Shown here: piece by piece, positions 1 through 6,259 of the stretch
Position numbering within the stretch: position 1 is the stretch's first letter
Layout: every line of letters starts with the position of its first letter
Assembly (NCBI GenBank): GCA_964386865.1
Contig: CAYLUN010000169.1
Span: 1-7,447, forward strand
DNA from: CAYLUN01 sp964386865
Lineage (GTDB): Bacteria; Verrucomicrobiota; Kiritimatiellia; RFP12; UBA1067
Direction: 5' to 3'
Length of the DNA stretch: 7,447 nucleotides
Made by a program: the position numbers and the translations under genes
The notes under the pieces: model-generated
What the model saw: only the letters and a program-made list of their open reading frames with translations
Databases searched by the model: none
What the model was told of the DNA's origin: nothing

Positions 1-2060
1 GTCTCCATGTCCAGCGGCACCAGCGAGCGGATGTCCACCACCTCGGCGGAGACGCCCTGCGCGGCGAGCTGGTCGGCGGCCTTGAGCGCCTCGTAGAGCA
101 TCGGGCCCCACGTGACGATCGAGACCTGGTCGCCCGCGCGCTTGACGTCGGCCTTGCCGAGCGGCGTGAGGTACTCCTCTTTCGGCACCACGCCCTTAAC
201 GTTGTACATGATCTGCGACTCCACGAAGAGGATCGGGTTGTTGTCGCGGATCGCGCTCTTGAGCATGCCCTTGGCGTCGGCCGGCGTGGCGGGATAGACC
301 ACGTACAGGCCGGGGATGTGGGCGAACATCGACTCCAGCGTCTGCGAGTGCTGGCCGCCGTAGCCCTTGCCGCCGCCGACCGAGGCGCGGTACACGAGCG
401 GCACCTCGATGCTCGCGCCGGACATGTAGTGCCACTTGGCCGCCTGGTTCGAGATCTGGTCGGAGGCCATCAGGCCGAAGTCCATGTACATCAGCTCGAC
501 CACCGGGCGCAGGCCCGTCATGGCCGCGCCGACCGCCGTGCCGCAGATGCACGCCTCGGAGATCGGCGTGTTGAACACGCGGTCGCGGCCGAAGGCGTCG
601 ATCAGGCCCTTGGTGACCTTGAACGCGCCGCCGTACTCGGCGATGTCCTCGCCCCACTGCACCACGCGGCTGTCGCGCAGCATCTCTTCGATCATCGCCT
701 CTTTGAGCGCGTCTTTGTAGGTGATCTGGCTGTCATCGCCGCGCTTGATCACGGGCAGCTCGCCCTCGAGCTTCGACTCGGCGTACGCCGCCGGAACCGT
801 CTCGACGCGGGTGTCGGTGTACATGTACTTGATCACGTCGGCGGGGTCGGGGTCCTTCGACCACGCGGCCTTGGCGGCCATGCGGGCGTTGCGGTCCGCG
901 ACCTTGTCCTTGAGAGCGGCGAGCTTCTTGGGCGAGAGGCACTTCGCGTCGAGCAGCTGCCGCTCAAGGTTCGCGATCGGGTCGAGCGCCTTCCACTCGG
1001 CCTCCTCTTCCTTCGTGCGGTACTCCAGGCGCGGGTCGCCCAGCGAGTGGCCGTAGTTGCGGTAGGTGTCGAACTCGATCAGCACGGGGCCTTCGCCCTT
1101 GCGGCAGATCGCGGCGGCGCGGCGCATGGCGTCCATGCAGGCGAGGATGTCCATGCCGTTGACCACCTCCGCGTGCATGTTGTTGTCCGCGAAGCCGGCG
1201 GCGCGGCGGGCGACCGTCTTGACGCCCGCGACCTCGCCGTCCACGCGGCCCGTGAAGCCGTAGTGGTTGTTGATGACCGCGTAGACGATCGGCAGTCCGT
1301 AGGGGTTCTTGGTGTACTCGGTGTCCGTGAACTGGCCCATGGCGGCCCAGTTGAGCGCCTCCAGCACCACGCCGTTGGCGTAGGCGCCGTCGCCCGCGAA
1401 GCAGCAGGTCACCTTGCCGGTCTTGAAGTAGCGCGAGCTGATGGCCGAGCCCGTGGCGATCGGCACGCCGCCGCCCACGATCGCGTTCGCGCCGAGGTGG
1501 CCCGCCTTGAAGTCGGCGATGTGCATCCCGCCGCCCCGGCCCTTGCAGTAGCCGTCCTCTTTGCCGAACAGCTCCGCGATCGCACGGTAGACGTGGCCGT
1601 CCAGCGCGGCCTCCATCAGCTCCTTTTTCTTGGTCGCGGCGCATTCGGGGATGCGCGCCTTCAGCTCCTCGACGCTCATGCCGCGGATCGCGACGCAGCC
1701 CTTGGCGAGCGAGTCGCCGTGGCCGCGGTGGGTGGAGGTGATGAAGTCGTCGTAGTTCATCGCCGCGCAGCAGCCGACCGCCGTCGCCTCCTGGCCGATC
1801 GAGACGTGCGTGGGGCCGCGGTACTCGTAGCCCTTGCAGGAGTCGTACGCGCCGGTTCGCAGCTTGACGATCATCTCTTCGAACTCGCGGATCGTCAGCA
1901 TGTCTTCCAACACGTCGACCGCCTGCGCCGCCGTGATGGTCCCCGCCGCGATCTCGTCCTTCAGTGTGCCTTTGTACTGGTAGGCCGGGATCTTGCCGAG
2001 GTTGTAGGTCGTGGGTTTGAAGCTGGGCTTCAACGTGCTGAGGTAGTTGTTGGTTGCCAT
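1..2060 (-). CDS. 2-oxoacid dehydrogenase E1, fused alpha and beta subunits (C-terminus beyond left edge)
   Basis: TPP-dependent E1 of a 2-oxoacid dehydrogenase complex, which decarboxylates a 2-oxoacid and passes the acyl group to lipoyl-E2; expected to be cytosolic. 686 codons are visible. The alpha part (about 45-395) shows THRGHG at 110-115, GRGGGMH at 174-180, the TPP/Mg motif GDG at 223-225 with NN at 264-265, and a later RNYGHS loop. The beta part starts near 446 (ITYKDALKEAM) and has GED at 470-472, the ISEA loop and GGQHSQ with the expected catalytic His at 571. About 100 or more residues, including the C-terminal transketolase-like domain, lie off the left edge. ATG 2060 is preceded by AGGA at 2070-2073, 9 bases away. 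It follows the DeoR gene by 22 bases, so one transcript is likely. The substrate (pyruvate, branched-chain oxoacid or acetoin) cannot be decided from this sequence. The GDG-to-NN gap is about 12 residues longer than in textbook E1 alpha. Confidence 0.93.
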   Translation of the reverse strand, partial: MATNNYLSTLKPSFKPTTYNLGKIPAYQYKGTLKDEIAAGTITAAQAVDVLEDMLTIREFEEMIVKLRTGAYDSCKGYEYRGPTHVSIGQEATAVGCCAAMNYDDFITSTHRGHGDSLAKGCVAIRGMSVEELKARIPECAATKKKELMEAALDGHVYRAIAELFGKEDGYCKGRGGGMHIADFKAGHLGANAIVGGGVPIATGSAISSRYFKTGKVTCCFAGDGAYANGVVLEALNWAAMGQFTDTEYTKNPYGLPIVYAVINNHYGFTGRVDGEVAGVKTVARRAAGFADNNMHAEVVNGMDILACMDAMRRAAAICRKGEGPVLIEFDTYRNYGHSLGDPRLEYRTKEEEAEWKALDPIANLERQLLDAKCLSPKKLAALKDKVADRNARMAAKAAWSKDPDPADVIKYMYTDTRVETVPAAYAESKLEGELPVIKRGDDSQITYKDALKEAMIEEMLRDSRVVQWGEDIAEYGGAFKVTKGLIDAFGRDRVFNTPISEACICGTAVGAAMTGLRPVVELMYMDFGLMASDQISNQAAKWHYMSGASIEVPLVYRASVGGGKGYGGQHSQTLESMFAHIPGLYVVYPATPADAKGMLKSAIRDNNPILFVESQIMYNVKGVVPKEEYLTPLGKADVKRAGDQVSIVTWGPMLYEALKAADQLAAQGVSAEVVDIRSLVPLDME

Positions 2061-2082
2061 GGTTTTTTGTCCTGTTGGTTTA

Positions 2083-2862
2083 CTACACAAGAATCGTCTC
2101 GACACCCGCCCGCTGGAACGCTTTCCGCTCGGCGGGGGGCATCTGCTTGTCCGAGATCACGGCGGAAAGGGCGCGGATTGTACCGAAACGCACGAAGCTC
2201 GTCTTGCTGAATTTCGAGCTGTCCGCCAGCAGCACCGTGCGCGACGCCCGCGCGAGGGCCTGCTCCTTGGTGAACGCCTCGGCCGGGTCGGTCGTGGTCA
2301 GTCCCTGCTCGGCCGACACGCCGATCGTGCCCATGAAGGCGACGTCGAGGTGCATCTGCTCCAGCACCGCCCGCGTCAGGGGCCCCACGAACGTCTGGCT
2401 GAGCCGCCGGCACTCGCCGCCGGTGAGGATCATGCGCGGGCCGCCGCTGCTGAACACCTGCGCCACGCGCAGCGAGTTCGTCACGACCGTGAGCTGCGTG
2501 TGAGCCGTCAGGAGGCGCGCCAGCGCCAGCACCGTGCTGCCGCCGTCGAGGTAGACCGTGTCGCGCGGCCGAACCAGCTTGAGCGCGGCCTCGGCGATGC
2601 GCTGCTTCTCGGACGCCGCCATCGAAGTCTTGTCGTCGAAGAGCGGCTCGTCGTCGCGCCCGTCGGCCGCCACCGCGCCTCCGTGAATGCGGCGCAGCTC
2701 GCCGGCGCCCTCCAGCGCCGCCAGGTCGCGCCGCACCGTGGCGGGCGACACGCCCAGCTCGGAGGCCAGCTCCTCCACGCGCAGGATGCCGCGCTCTCGC
2801 AGCAGCCCCCGCAGCTTGCGCCACCGGGCCTCGGCCAGCTCTCTGGATGCAACATCGCTCAT
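2083..2862 (-). CDS. DeoR-family transcriptional regulator
   Basis: A 259-residue protein, the usual DeoR length. The N-terminal winged helix-turn-helix occupies about 13-63: VEELASELGVS, then the recognition helix ending VRRDL at 43-47, then the wing LRRIHGGA at 56-63. The C-terminal DeoRC sensor domain (about 80-240) shows DGGST at 106-110, TNS at 128-130, TGGE at 147-150 and a later ADSSKF motif. These are typical of the sugar-phosphate-binding fold of this family. Most characterised DeoR regulators are repressors released by a phosphorylated sugar; the effector here is unknown. The start at 2862 has only a weak purine-rich upstream stretch (AGAAG), but no better in-frame start is seen. 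It is divergent from the URO-D/sialidase operon and immediately upstream of E1, so it may control one or both, and itself. Confidence 0.95.
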   Translation of the reverse strand: MSDVASRELAEARWRKLRGLLRERGILRVEELASELGVSPATVRRDLAALEGAGELRRIHGGAVAADGRDDEPLFDDKTSMAASEKQRIAEAALKLVRPRDTVYLDGGSTVLALARLLTAHTQLTVVTNSLRVAQVFSSGGPRMILTGGECRRLSQTFVGPLTRAVLEQMHLDVAFMGTIGVSAEQGLTTTDPAEAFTKEQALARASRTVLLADSSKFSKTSFVRFGTIRALSAVISDKQMPPAERKAFQRAGVETILV

Positions 2863-2960
2863 TCGTGCTTACTTCTGCTCGTTAATGCGCATAGTTAATC
2901 AAAACCGATCACGATAGGCAAGCGCGAACGGCGCGCATCTGCGATTCATTGCCCTTCCGC

Positions 2961-3039
2961 GGGAGCAGGGGCGCCCTCGCCCCTGAATGAGACAGGCGTC
3001 TGGCGACTTTCATTCGGGAACGAGGGCGTCCCCGCCCCC
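2961..3039. repeat. Inverted pair of GC-rich palindromic repeat units
   Basis: Two 30-base arms, 2961-2990 and 3010-3039, are inverted copies matching at 24 of 30 positions, separated by 19 bases. Each arm contains a 20-base hairpin unit. The one at 2966-2985 has a perfect 8-bp stem and loop CCCT. The one at 3015-3034, read on the minus strand, is CGGGGACG-CCCT-CGTTCCCG with one G-U type mismatch. Both arms end in GAATGA just outside the hairpin. The same unit recurs at 4358-4377, 4431-4450 and 6311-6330. The pair could form a large stem-loop in the leader of the DeoR transcript. Confidence 0.8.
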
Positions 3040-3148
3040 ATTCGACTGACCGCCTTATCAGCCCCCATCGGCGTGCTGGGGAGGCCAATGAATCCCTGAT
3101 GCTCCCGCACGACCGCCGCCTGTAGCCCCCCCCGATCAGCACGTGCAG

Positions 3149-3159
3149 ACGATATATCA
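3149..3159. promoter_or_regulatory. Putative operator, copy 1 of ACGATATATCA
   Basis: An 11-base sequence with an 8-bp palindromic core (GATATATC), identical to 3211-3221. It lies just downstream of the predicted minus-strand -10 box (3161-3166), over the expected transcription start, where a bound repressor would block leftward transcription. The two copies are 62 bases apart, close to six helical turns. The binding protein is unknown. Confidence 0.5.
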
Positions 3160-3175
3160 AAATATAAATATTTTG
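3158..3175. promoter_or_regulatory. AT-rich perfect palindrome
   Basis: CAAAATAT-AA-ATATTTTG is a perfect 8-bp inverted repeat with a 2-base centre. It overlaps the predicted minus-strand -10 box, so it may be an operator. It may also simply be the easily melted core of the promoter. Confidence 0.4.
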
Positions 3176-3189
3176 CGCTTTTTAGTCAA
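3161..3189 (-). promoter_or_regulatory. Predicted sigma70-type promoter for deoR-E1
   Basis: On the minus strand TTGACT (3189-3184) and TATATT (3166-3161) are separated by exactly 17 bases; each matches 5 of 6 consensus positions. Transcription would start near 3154, giving a leader of about 290 bases to the DeoR start, and this leader would contain the inverted repeat pair. A second promoter nearer 2862 is not excluded, but none of similar quality is visible. Confidence 0.6.
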
Positions 3190-3202
3190 ATCGTCTTTGA
3201 CT
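3184..3202. promoter_or_regulatory. Perfect dyad AGTCAAA-N5-TTTGACT between divergent promoters
   Basis: A perfect 7-bp inverted repeat with a 5-base spacer. Its left half contains the minus-strand -35 box and its right half the plus-strand -35 box, so the two promoters diverge from one symmetric centre. A protein dimer bound here would cover both -35 elements. The symmetry could alternatively arise only because two TTGACT boxes face each other. Confidence 0.55.
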
Positions 3203-3225
3203 TTCGCGAAACGATATATCATAGT
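3197..3225 (+). promoter_or_regulatory. Predicted sigma70-type promoter for the URO-D/sialidase operon
   Basis: TTGACT (3197-3202) is followed after 17 bases by CATAGT (3220-3225), 5 of 6 and 4 of 6 consensus matches. The expected transcription start falls at about 3232, on the ATG itself, implying a leaderless or nearly leaderless mRNA. An alternative -10, TATCAT at 3217-3222, fits better but leaves only 14 bases of spacing. Confidence 0.45.
3211..3221. promoter_or_regulatory. Putative operator, copy 2 of ACGATATATCA
   Basis: Identical to 3149-3159. It occupies the spacer and first bases of the predicted plus-strand -10 element, immediately before the first gene of the rightward operon, a classic position for repression. 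Confidence 0.5.
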
Positions 3226-3231
3226 GGCCAC

Positions 3232-4326
3232 ATGAAGAGCCCAGTGAAGAACACCGGTTGGCAGCGCGACACGGCGAGTCGCGTCGCCCTATTTCACGCG
3301 TTTCATCGCCGCGCGAACGAGCGCCCGCTGTTCGGCTTCTTCCGCGGCAGCGAGTACCCGCTCTTCCGCTACCCGTTCAGCCGCTCGCTGCCGCAGGGCG
3401 TTCCGCTCCGGCCCGAAGATTTCGACGTGGCCGCCTTTGCCGCAGACAGCGCGCGCCTCTTCCTCGAGCACGAGGCGTGCGGCGGCGACTTCCTCTACAG
3501 CGCCAGCGCGTTCTGGGGCATCCCCTGGCTCGAGGCCATGCTGGGCTGCCCGATCTACGCCAACCACGCGACCGGCTCGATCTACTGCGAGCCGCCGCCC
3601 GGCTTTGCTCCGGACGCCGTGCCCGCATTCTCCCCCGGCAACCCCTGGTCGCGCCTGATGGACGCCATGCTCCGCGCGCTGGCCGCCACGAGCGCGGGGC
3701 GCTTCCCGCTCGCCACCACGCGCATGCGCGGCGCGGCCGACCTGCTCGCCGCGCTCTACGGCGGCGACGCCTTCGTCTACGCGCTGTTCGACCGGCCCGA
3801 CGAAGTCGTCCGCGTCGCCGAACGCGTGACGGACCTCTTCATCGCGTGCGGCCGGTTCCAGCTCGAGCGCATCCCCCTCTTCCACGGCGGCGTGGGCTCG
3901 TTCTACTACCACGCCTGGATGCCGCCCGGCACGGTCTGGCACCAGGAGGACGCCGCCGCGCTGCTCTCGCCCGACCTCTACGCGCAGGCCATCGAGCCCT
4001 GCGACCGCCAGATCGTCGGCGCCTTCCCGCACGTGGTGATGCACCAGCACTCGACCGGCTTCGTGCCGACCGGCCGCTACCTCGACATGGGCATGAGCGC
4101 GCTCGAGCTGCACATCGACAGCGGCGGCCCCTCGGCTGAAGCGCTGTACGACCGCCACCTCGCGATTCTGCGCGAGCGCCCGCTCATCATCTGGGGCGAC
4201 ATCTCTCCCGCCGACCTCGACTGGCTCTTCGCCAAGCTGCCCCCGCAAGGCCTCGCGATCATCACGGTCGTGCAAACGCCAGAACAGGCCCGTGAGCTGT
4301 GGAGGACGTATGCGGAACGCGCATAG
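3232..4326 (+). CDS. Uroporphyrinogen decarboxylase (URO-D) superfamily protein, not classical HemE
   Basis: A 364-residue cytosolic protein, the usual size for the URO-D/cobalamin-methyltransferase superfamily. Family-like segments in order are: GGDFLYSASAFWGIPWLEAMLGC, here split as GGDF...WGIPWLEA...LGC (about 84-105); the mid-region DLLAALYGGDAFVYALFDRP with a following helix; HQEDAAALLSPDLY (about 240-253), matching the family's eD..liSP pattern; VVMHQHSTG with H271 and H273; and WGDIS near 322. The RQAGR arginine motif of true HemE is absent from the N-terminus, so haem synthesis is unlikely. Relatives include the corrinoid methyltransferases MtaA and CmuA, but most paralogues have no known substrate. 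No Shine-Dalgarno sequence precedes ATG 3232; GTG 3244 is an in-frame alternative. It is first in a coupled operon with two secreted sialidase-like proteins, hinting at a role in processing a glycan-derived compound; that role is inference. Confidence 0.82.
   Translation: MKSPVKNTGWQRDTASRVALFHAFHRRANERPLFGFFRGSEYPLFRYPFSRSLPQGVPLRPEDFDVAAFAADSARLFLEHEACGGDFLYSASAFWGIPWLEAMLGCPIYANHATGSIYCEPPPGFAPDAVPAFSPGNPWSRLMDAMLRALAATSAGRFPLATTRMRGAADLLAALYGGDAFVYALFDRPDEVVRVAERVTDLFIACGRFQLERIPLFHGGVGSFYYHAWMPPGTVWHQEDAAALLSPDLYAQAIEPCDRQIVGAFPHVVMHQHSTGFVPTGRYLDMGMSALELHIDSGGPSAEALYDRHLAILRERPLIIWGDISPADLDWLFAKLPPQGLAIITVVQTPEQARELWRTYAERA
4301..4305 (+). promoter_or_regulatory. Ribosome binding site GGAGG for the first sialidase-like gene
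   Basis: GGAGG lies inside the 3' end of the upstream gene, 4 bases before ATG 4310. It favours ATG 4310 over GTG 4292, which would leave this site inside the coding region, and over the in-frame TTG 4451, which has no such site. Confidence 0.65.
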
Positions 4327-6259
4327 ACCTTCGGAGCCAGATGCCGCCACCTGGGGGCGGGGACGCCCCCGCCCCCGTTGCTGCTCGCGAGGACGCTCGC
4401 CCTCCAGCCTGCGGACGCCCCTCCTGAGAGCGGGGACGCCCCCATCCCCGTTGCGACGCTTCAGGCTCTTATCGTTCGGCCTGATTCTCATTCCGTCCGC
4501 CCTTTCCGCCGCCGCGCGCGCCTACGACTTTTATCAGCCGCAGGTCACGCACGTCACGATCCACGAGGGCGCCCTCGCCCCCGGCCACTTCGCCTACAAC
4601 CACATGGCTTCGGTCGAATGGTTCGACGGCCGCTTCCACTGCGTCTGGGGCGGCCACTCCGAAACCCACAAGGAAGGCGTCCCCGGCCAGCTCGACGTGT
4701 GGGCCACGAGCACGAACTTCGTTGATTGGTCCGCGCCGCAGCCCCTCGCTCACGCCGGCCCCGACGCCCTCGCCCGCGACCCGCAGTGCGTCCAGTGGCA
4801 GCCCAGCCTGCTCACCTTCAATGACCGCCAGCTCTGGTGCGTCTGGTCCTTCAACAGCGCGAACCCTCAGCTCGACGGGCTCTGGCTCAGCACGCTCGAC
4901 GCGGGCGCCTCAGCGTGGAAGCACCGCCGCATCCAGCGCCGCCAGCAGGTGAACGGGCTCTCGTGTTCCATCTTCGCGAGCCAGAACCCGGTGCTGCTTC
5001 AGTCGGGCCGCGTGCTCGCGCCGGTCACGCTCAACTACCGCGACCCCAAACACGACGCGGGCGGCAGCCACCTCGCCGCCAGCGCCGTCCGCCGCTGGAA
5101 CGCCTGCTTTTACACCGACGACGACGGCGCGACGTGGTCGTGCTCCAAACCTCTCAGCGCCATCGACGACCCCGAAGGCCAGTGGGAGCCCTTCTTCTAC
5201 GAGCAGGCCGACGGCCGCATCCGCGCCTTCATGCGCAACTTCACCAAGGCCACCCCGCCCGGCAACCAGTGGCGCCTCACCGCGCTCGGAACCGGCTCTC
5301 AGAAGGGCTCGCCGCTCCTCTTCCCGGACGACCCCGTCCTCTCGTTCATGGAGACCGCCAACTGCCGCCCGCAGGTCTTCCTCCTGCCCGGCGGACGCTA
5401 CTGCCTCCTGCAGCAGGACGCCGCCGTCAGCCACCGCGATTACCAGACGCGCGTGAACGTCGCGCTCCACTTCAGCCGCACCGGCGCGGACGACTTCGTC
5501 GCCGGCGCGCCTGTCTCGCGCCCCGGCGTCCTCAGCGCCTACCCGCAGGGCGTCGCCCACGGCGGCAGCCTCTACCTCGCCTACACATCCGGCCCCGGCG
5601 ACCAGCCGCGCTCGATCGAGGGCGCCGTTGTCTCGCCCGCCCCCGCCGCTAACCGCCACTACGTCTGGCCCCGCGCCAAGGAGCTGATCCGACTGGAGGA
5701 GTCGCGCGACGCAGGCGGCAAAACGGTCGTGAAGCGCGCCAACCCCGACGCGCGCACCGCGCCGCCCGCCCGAGCGCAAGCCGACGGCCGCGACGCGCTG
5801 CGCTTCGCGGGCCGCGCCAGCGCGGGCGTGGACCTCGACCCGCTCGACGTCGCCGCCGGCCAGTCGCTGACGCTGCGCTTCGACGCCAAGGTCATTCGAC
5901 TCCAAGACAAAGGCATGCTGATCCTCTGCTCGCTCGGCGACCGCCTCCCGCTCCGGCTCGGCGTGCCGGCCAACCGCCCCGGCCAGCTCTACGCCTACAC
6001 CCGCGCCCAGTGGCGCCCCGTCGGCGCGTTTCCGCACGGGCAGTGGCACGCCGTGGCGCTCGCCGTGCGCGGCGACTCGTTCTCCGTCGGCGTTGACGGC
6101 CAGCCGCCGACGACCTTCGCGAATCCGCTTGTGAATCCCGCCGCGCGCCTCTATCTTGGTGACGGCTTCGACGTCGACTACCAGCCCAGCAACGCCGGCT
6201 CCGAGTTCCTCGTCGACCTCGGCACGCTCCGCACTGAGGTGCAGGACTCCTTACGATGA
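4310..6259 (+). CDS. Secreted sialidase-like beta-propeller protein with C-terminal LamG-like domain
   Basis: 649 residues from ATG 4310, overlapping the previous gene by 17 bases. Residues 1-48 are mostly encoded by GC-rich repeats (GRGRPRPR at 16-23, AGTPPSP at 41-47). A normal signal peptide follows: RRFR at 49-52, hydrophobic core 53-66, and a cleavage site SAAARA before Y72. The mature protein begins with an about 400-residue propeller of sialidase/BNR type with one clear Asp box, TDDDGATW at 269-276, and paired arginine/glutamate stretches such as QWEPFF. From about 490 to 645 there is a jelly-roll LamG/concanavalin-like domain (DALRFAGR, FSVGVDGQ, LYLGDG). No FRIP motif of true sialidases is visible, so cleavage of sialic acid is uncertain; another glycan or an exo-hydrolase activity is possible. 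In-frame TTG 4451 is an alternative start that would yield a compact signal peptide. Confidence 0.8.
   Translation: MRNAHRPSEPDAATWGRGRPRPRCCSRGRSPSSLRTPLLRAGTPPSPLRRFRLLSFGLILIPSALSAAARAYDFYQPQVTHVTIHEGALAPGHFAYNHMASVEWFDGRFHCVWGGHSETHKEGVPGQLDVWATSTNFVDWSAPQPLAHAGPDALARDPQCVQWQPSLLTFNDRQLWCVWSFNSANPQLDGLWLSTLDAGASAWKHRRIQRRQQVNGLSCSIFASQNPVLLQSGRVLAPVTLNYRDPKHDAGGSHLAASAVRRWNACFYTDDDGATWSCSKPLSAIDDPEGQWEPFFYEQADGRIRAFMRNFTKATPPGNQWRLTALGTGSQKGSPLLFPDDPVLSFMETANCRPQVFLLPGGRYCLLQQDAAVSHRDYQTRVNVALHFSRTGADDFVAGAPVSRPGVLSAYPQGVAHGGSLYLAYTSGPGDQPRSIEGAVVSPAPAANRHYVWPRAKELIRLEESRDAGGKTVVKRANPDARTAPPARAQADGRDALRFAGRASAGVDLDPLDVAAGQSLTLRFDAKVIRLQDKGMLILCSLGDRLPLRLGVPANRPGQLYAYTRAQWRPVGAFPHGQWHAVALAVRGDSFSVGVDGQPPTTFANPLVNPAARLYLGDGFDVDYQPSNAGSEFLVDLGTLRTEVQDSLR
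4353..4450. repeat. Palindromic repeat array inside the sialidase-like gene's N-terminal codons
   Basis: Two good copies in direct orientation: 4358-4377 (CGGGGACG-CCCC-CGCCCCCG) and 4431-4450 (CGGGGACG-CCCC-CATCCCCG), each one mismatch from the consensus and each followed by TTG. The first can also pair as a perfect 10-bp all-GC stem (4353-4362 with 4367-4376, loop ACGC). Between them are two degenerate units sharing the core GGACGC, starting at 4391 and 4413. The array stays open in the gene's reading frame, although the two good copies are read in different frames (GRGRPRPR and AGTPPSP). Confidence 0.8.

Larger units (their letters stand above)
2863..3231. other. 369-base divergent intergenic region
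   Basis: No gene is supported here. The left half (to about 3140) is GC-rich and carries an inverted pair of palindromic repeats (2961-3039). The right half (about 3149-3222) is an AT-rich island packed with symmetric sites and two predicted promoters facing away from each other. No T-tract follows either hairpin arm, so no intrinsic terminator is evident. The minus-strand open frame across 2909-3160 reads through the repeats and has no recognisable protein features. Confidence 0.8.

Noticed and set aside
318..2210. A 630-codon open frame on the plus strand
   Set aside because: It lies antisense to the well-supported E1 gene and part of the DeoR gene. Its composition is low-complexity His/Arg/Val/Ala, as expected from the complement of GC-rich codons, and no domain is recognisable.
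2961..3039. Intrinsic terminator
   Set aside because: It is strongly hairpin-forming, but no T-tract follows on either strand and it lies between divergent genes, where no transcript needs to end.
2941..3108. Terminal inverted repeats of a complete mobile element
   Set aside because: 2941-2954 resembles the complement of 3083-3096 (12 of 14), and 2959-2967 the complement of 3100-3108 (9 of 9). The two pairings cross instead of nesting, and no target-site duplication is evident.
4292..4309. GTG 4292 as the start of the first sialidase-like gene
   Set aside because: GGAGG at 4301-4305 would fall inside the coding sequence; it is instead well placed to serve ATG 4310.
3232..4326. Calling this gene hemE
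   Set aside because: The RQAGR substrate-binding motif is absent, and the gene sits among secreted hydrolases with no haem genes nearby.
4353..4450. CRISPR array
   Set aside because: The units are too short, too variable and unevenly spaced (30, 22 and 21 bases between cores), and they are read as part of a gene.
3289..4491. A 400-codon minus-strand frame opposite the URO-D gene
   Set aside because: Antisense shadow of a high-GC gene: Arg/Glu/Val/Ala-rich with no motifs, while the plus strand shows clear family patterns.
4910..6049. A 379-codon minus-strand frame opposite the first sialidase-like gene (and a similar one at 6331-7386)
   Set aside because: Both are shadows of genes with Asp boxes and signal peptides on the plus strand.
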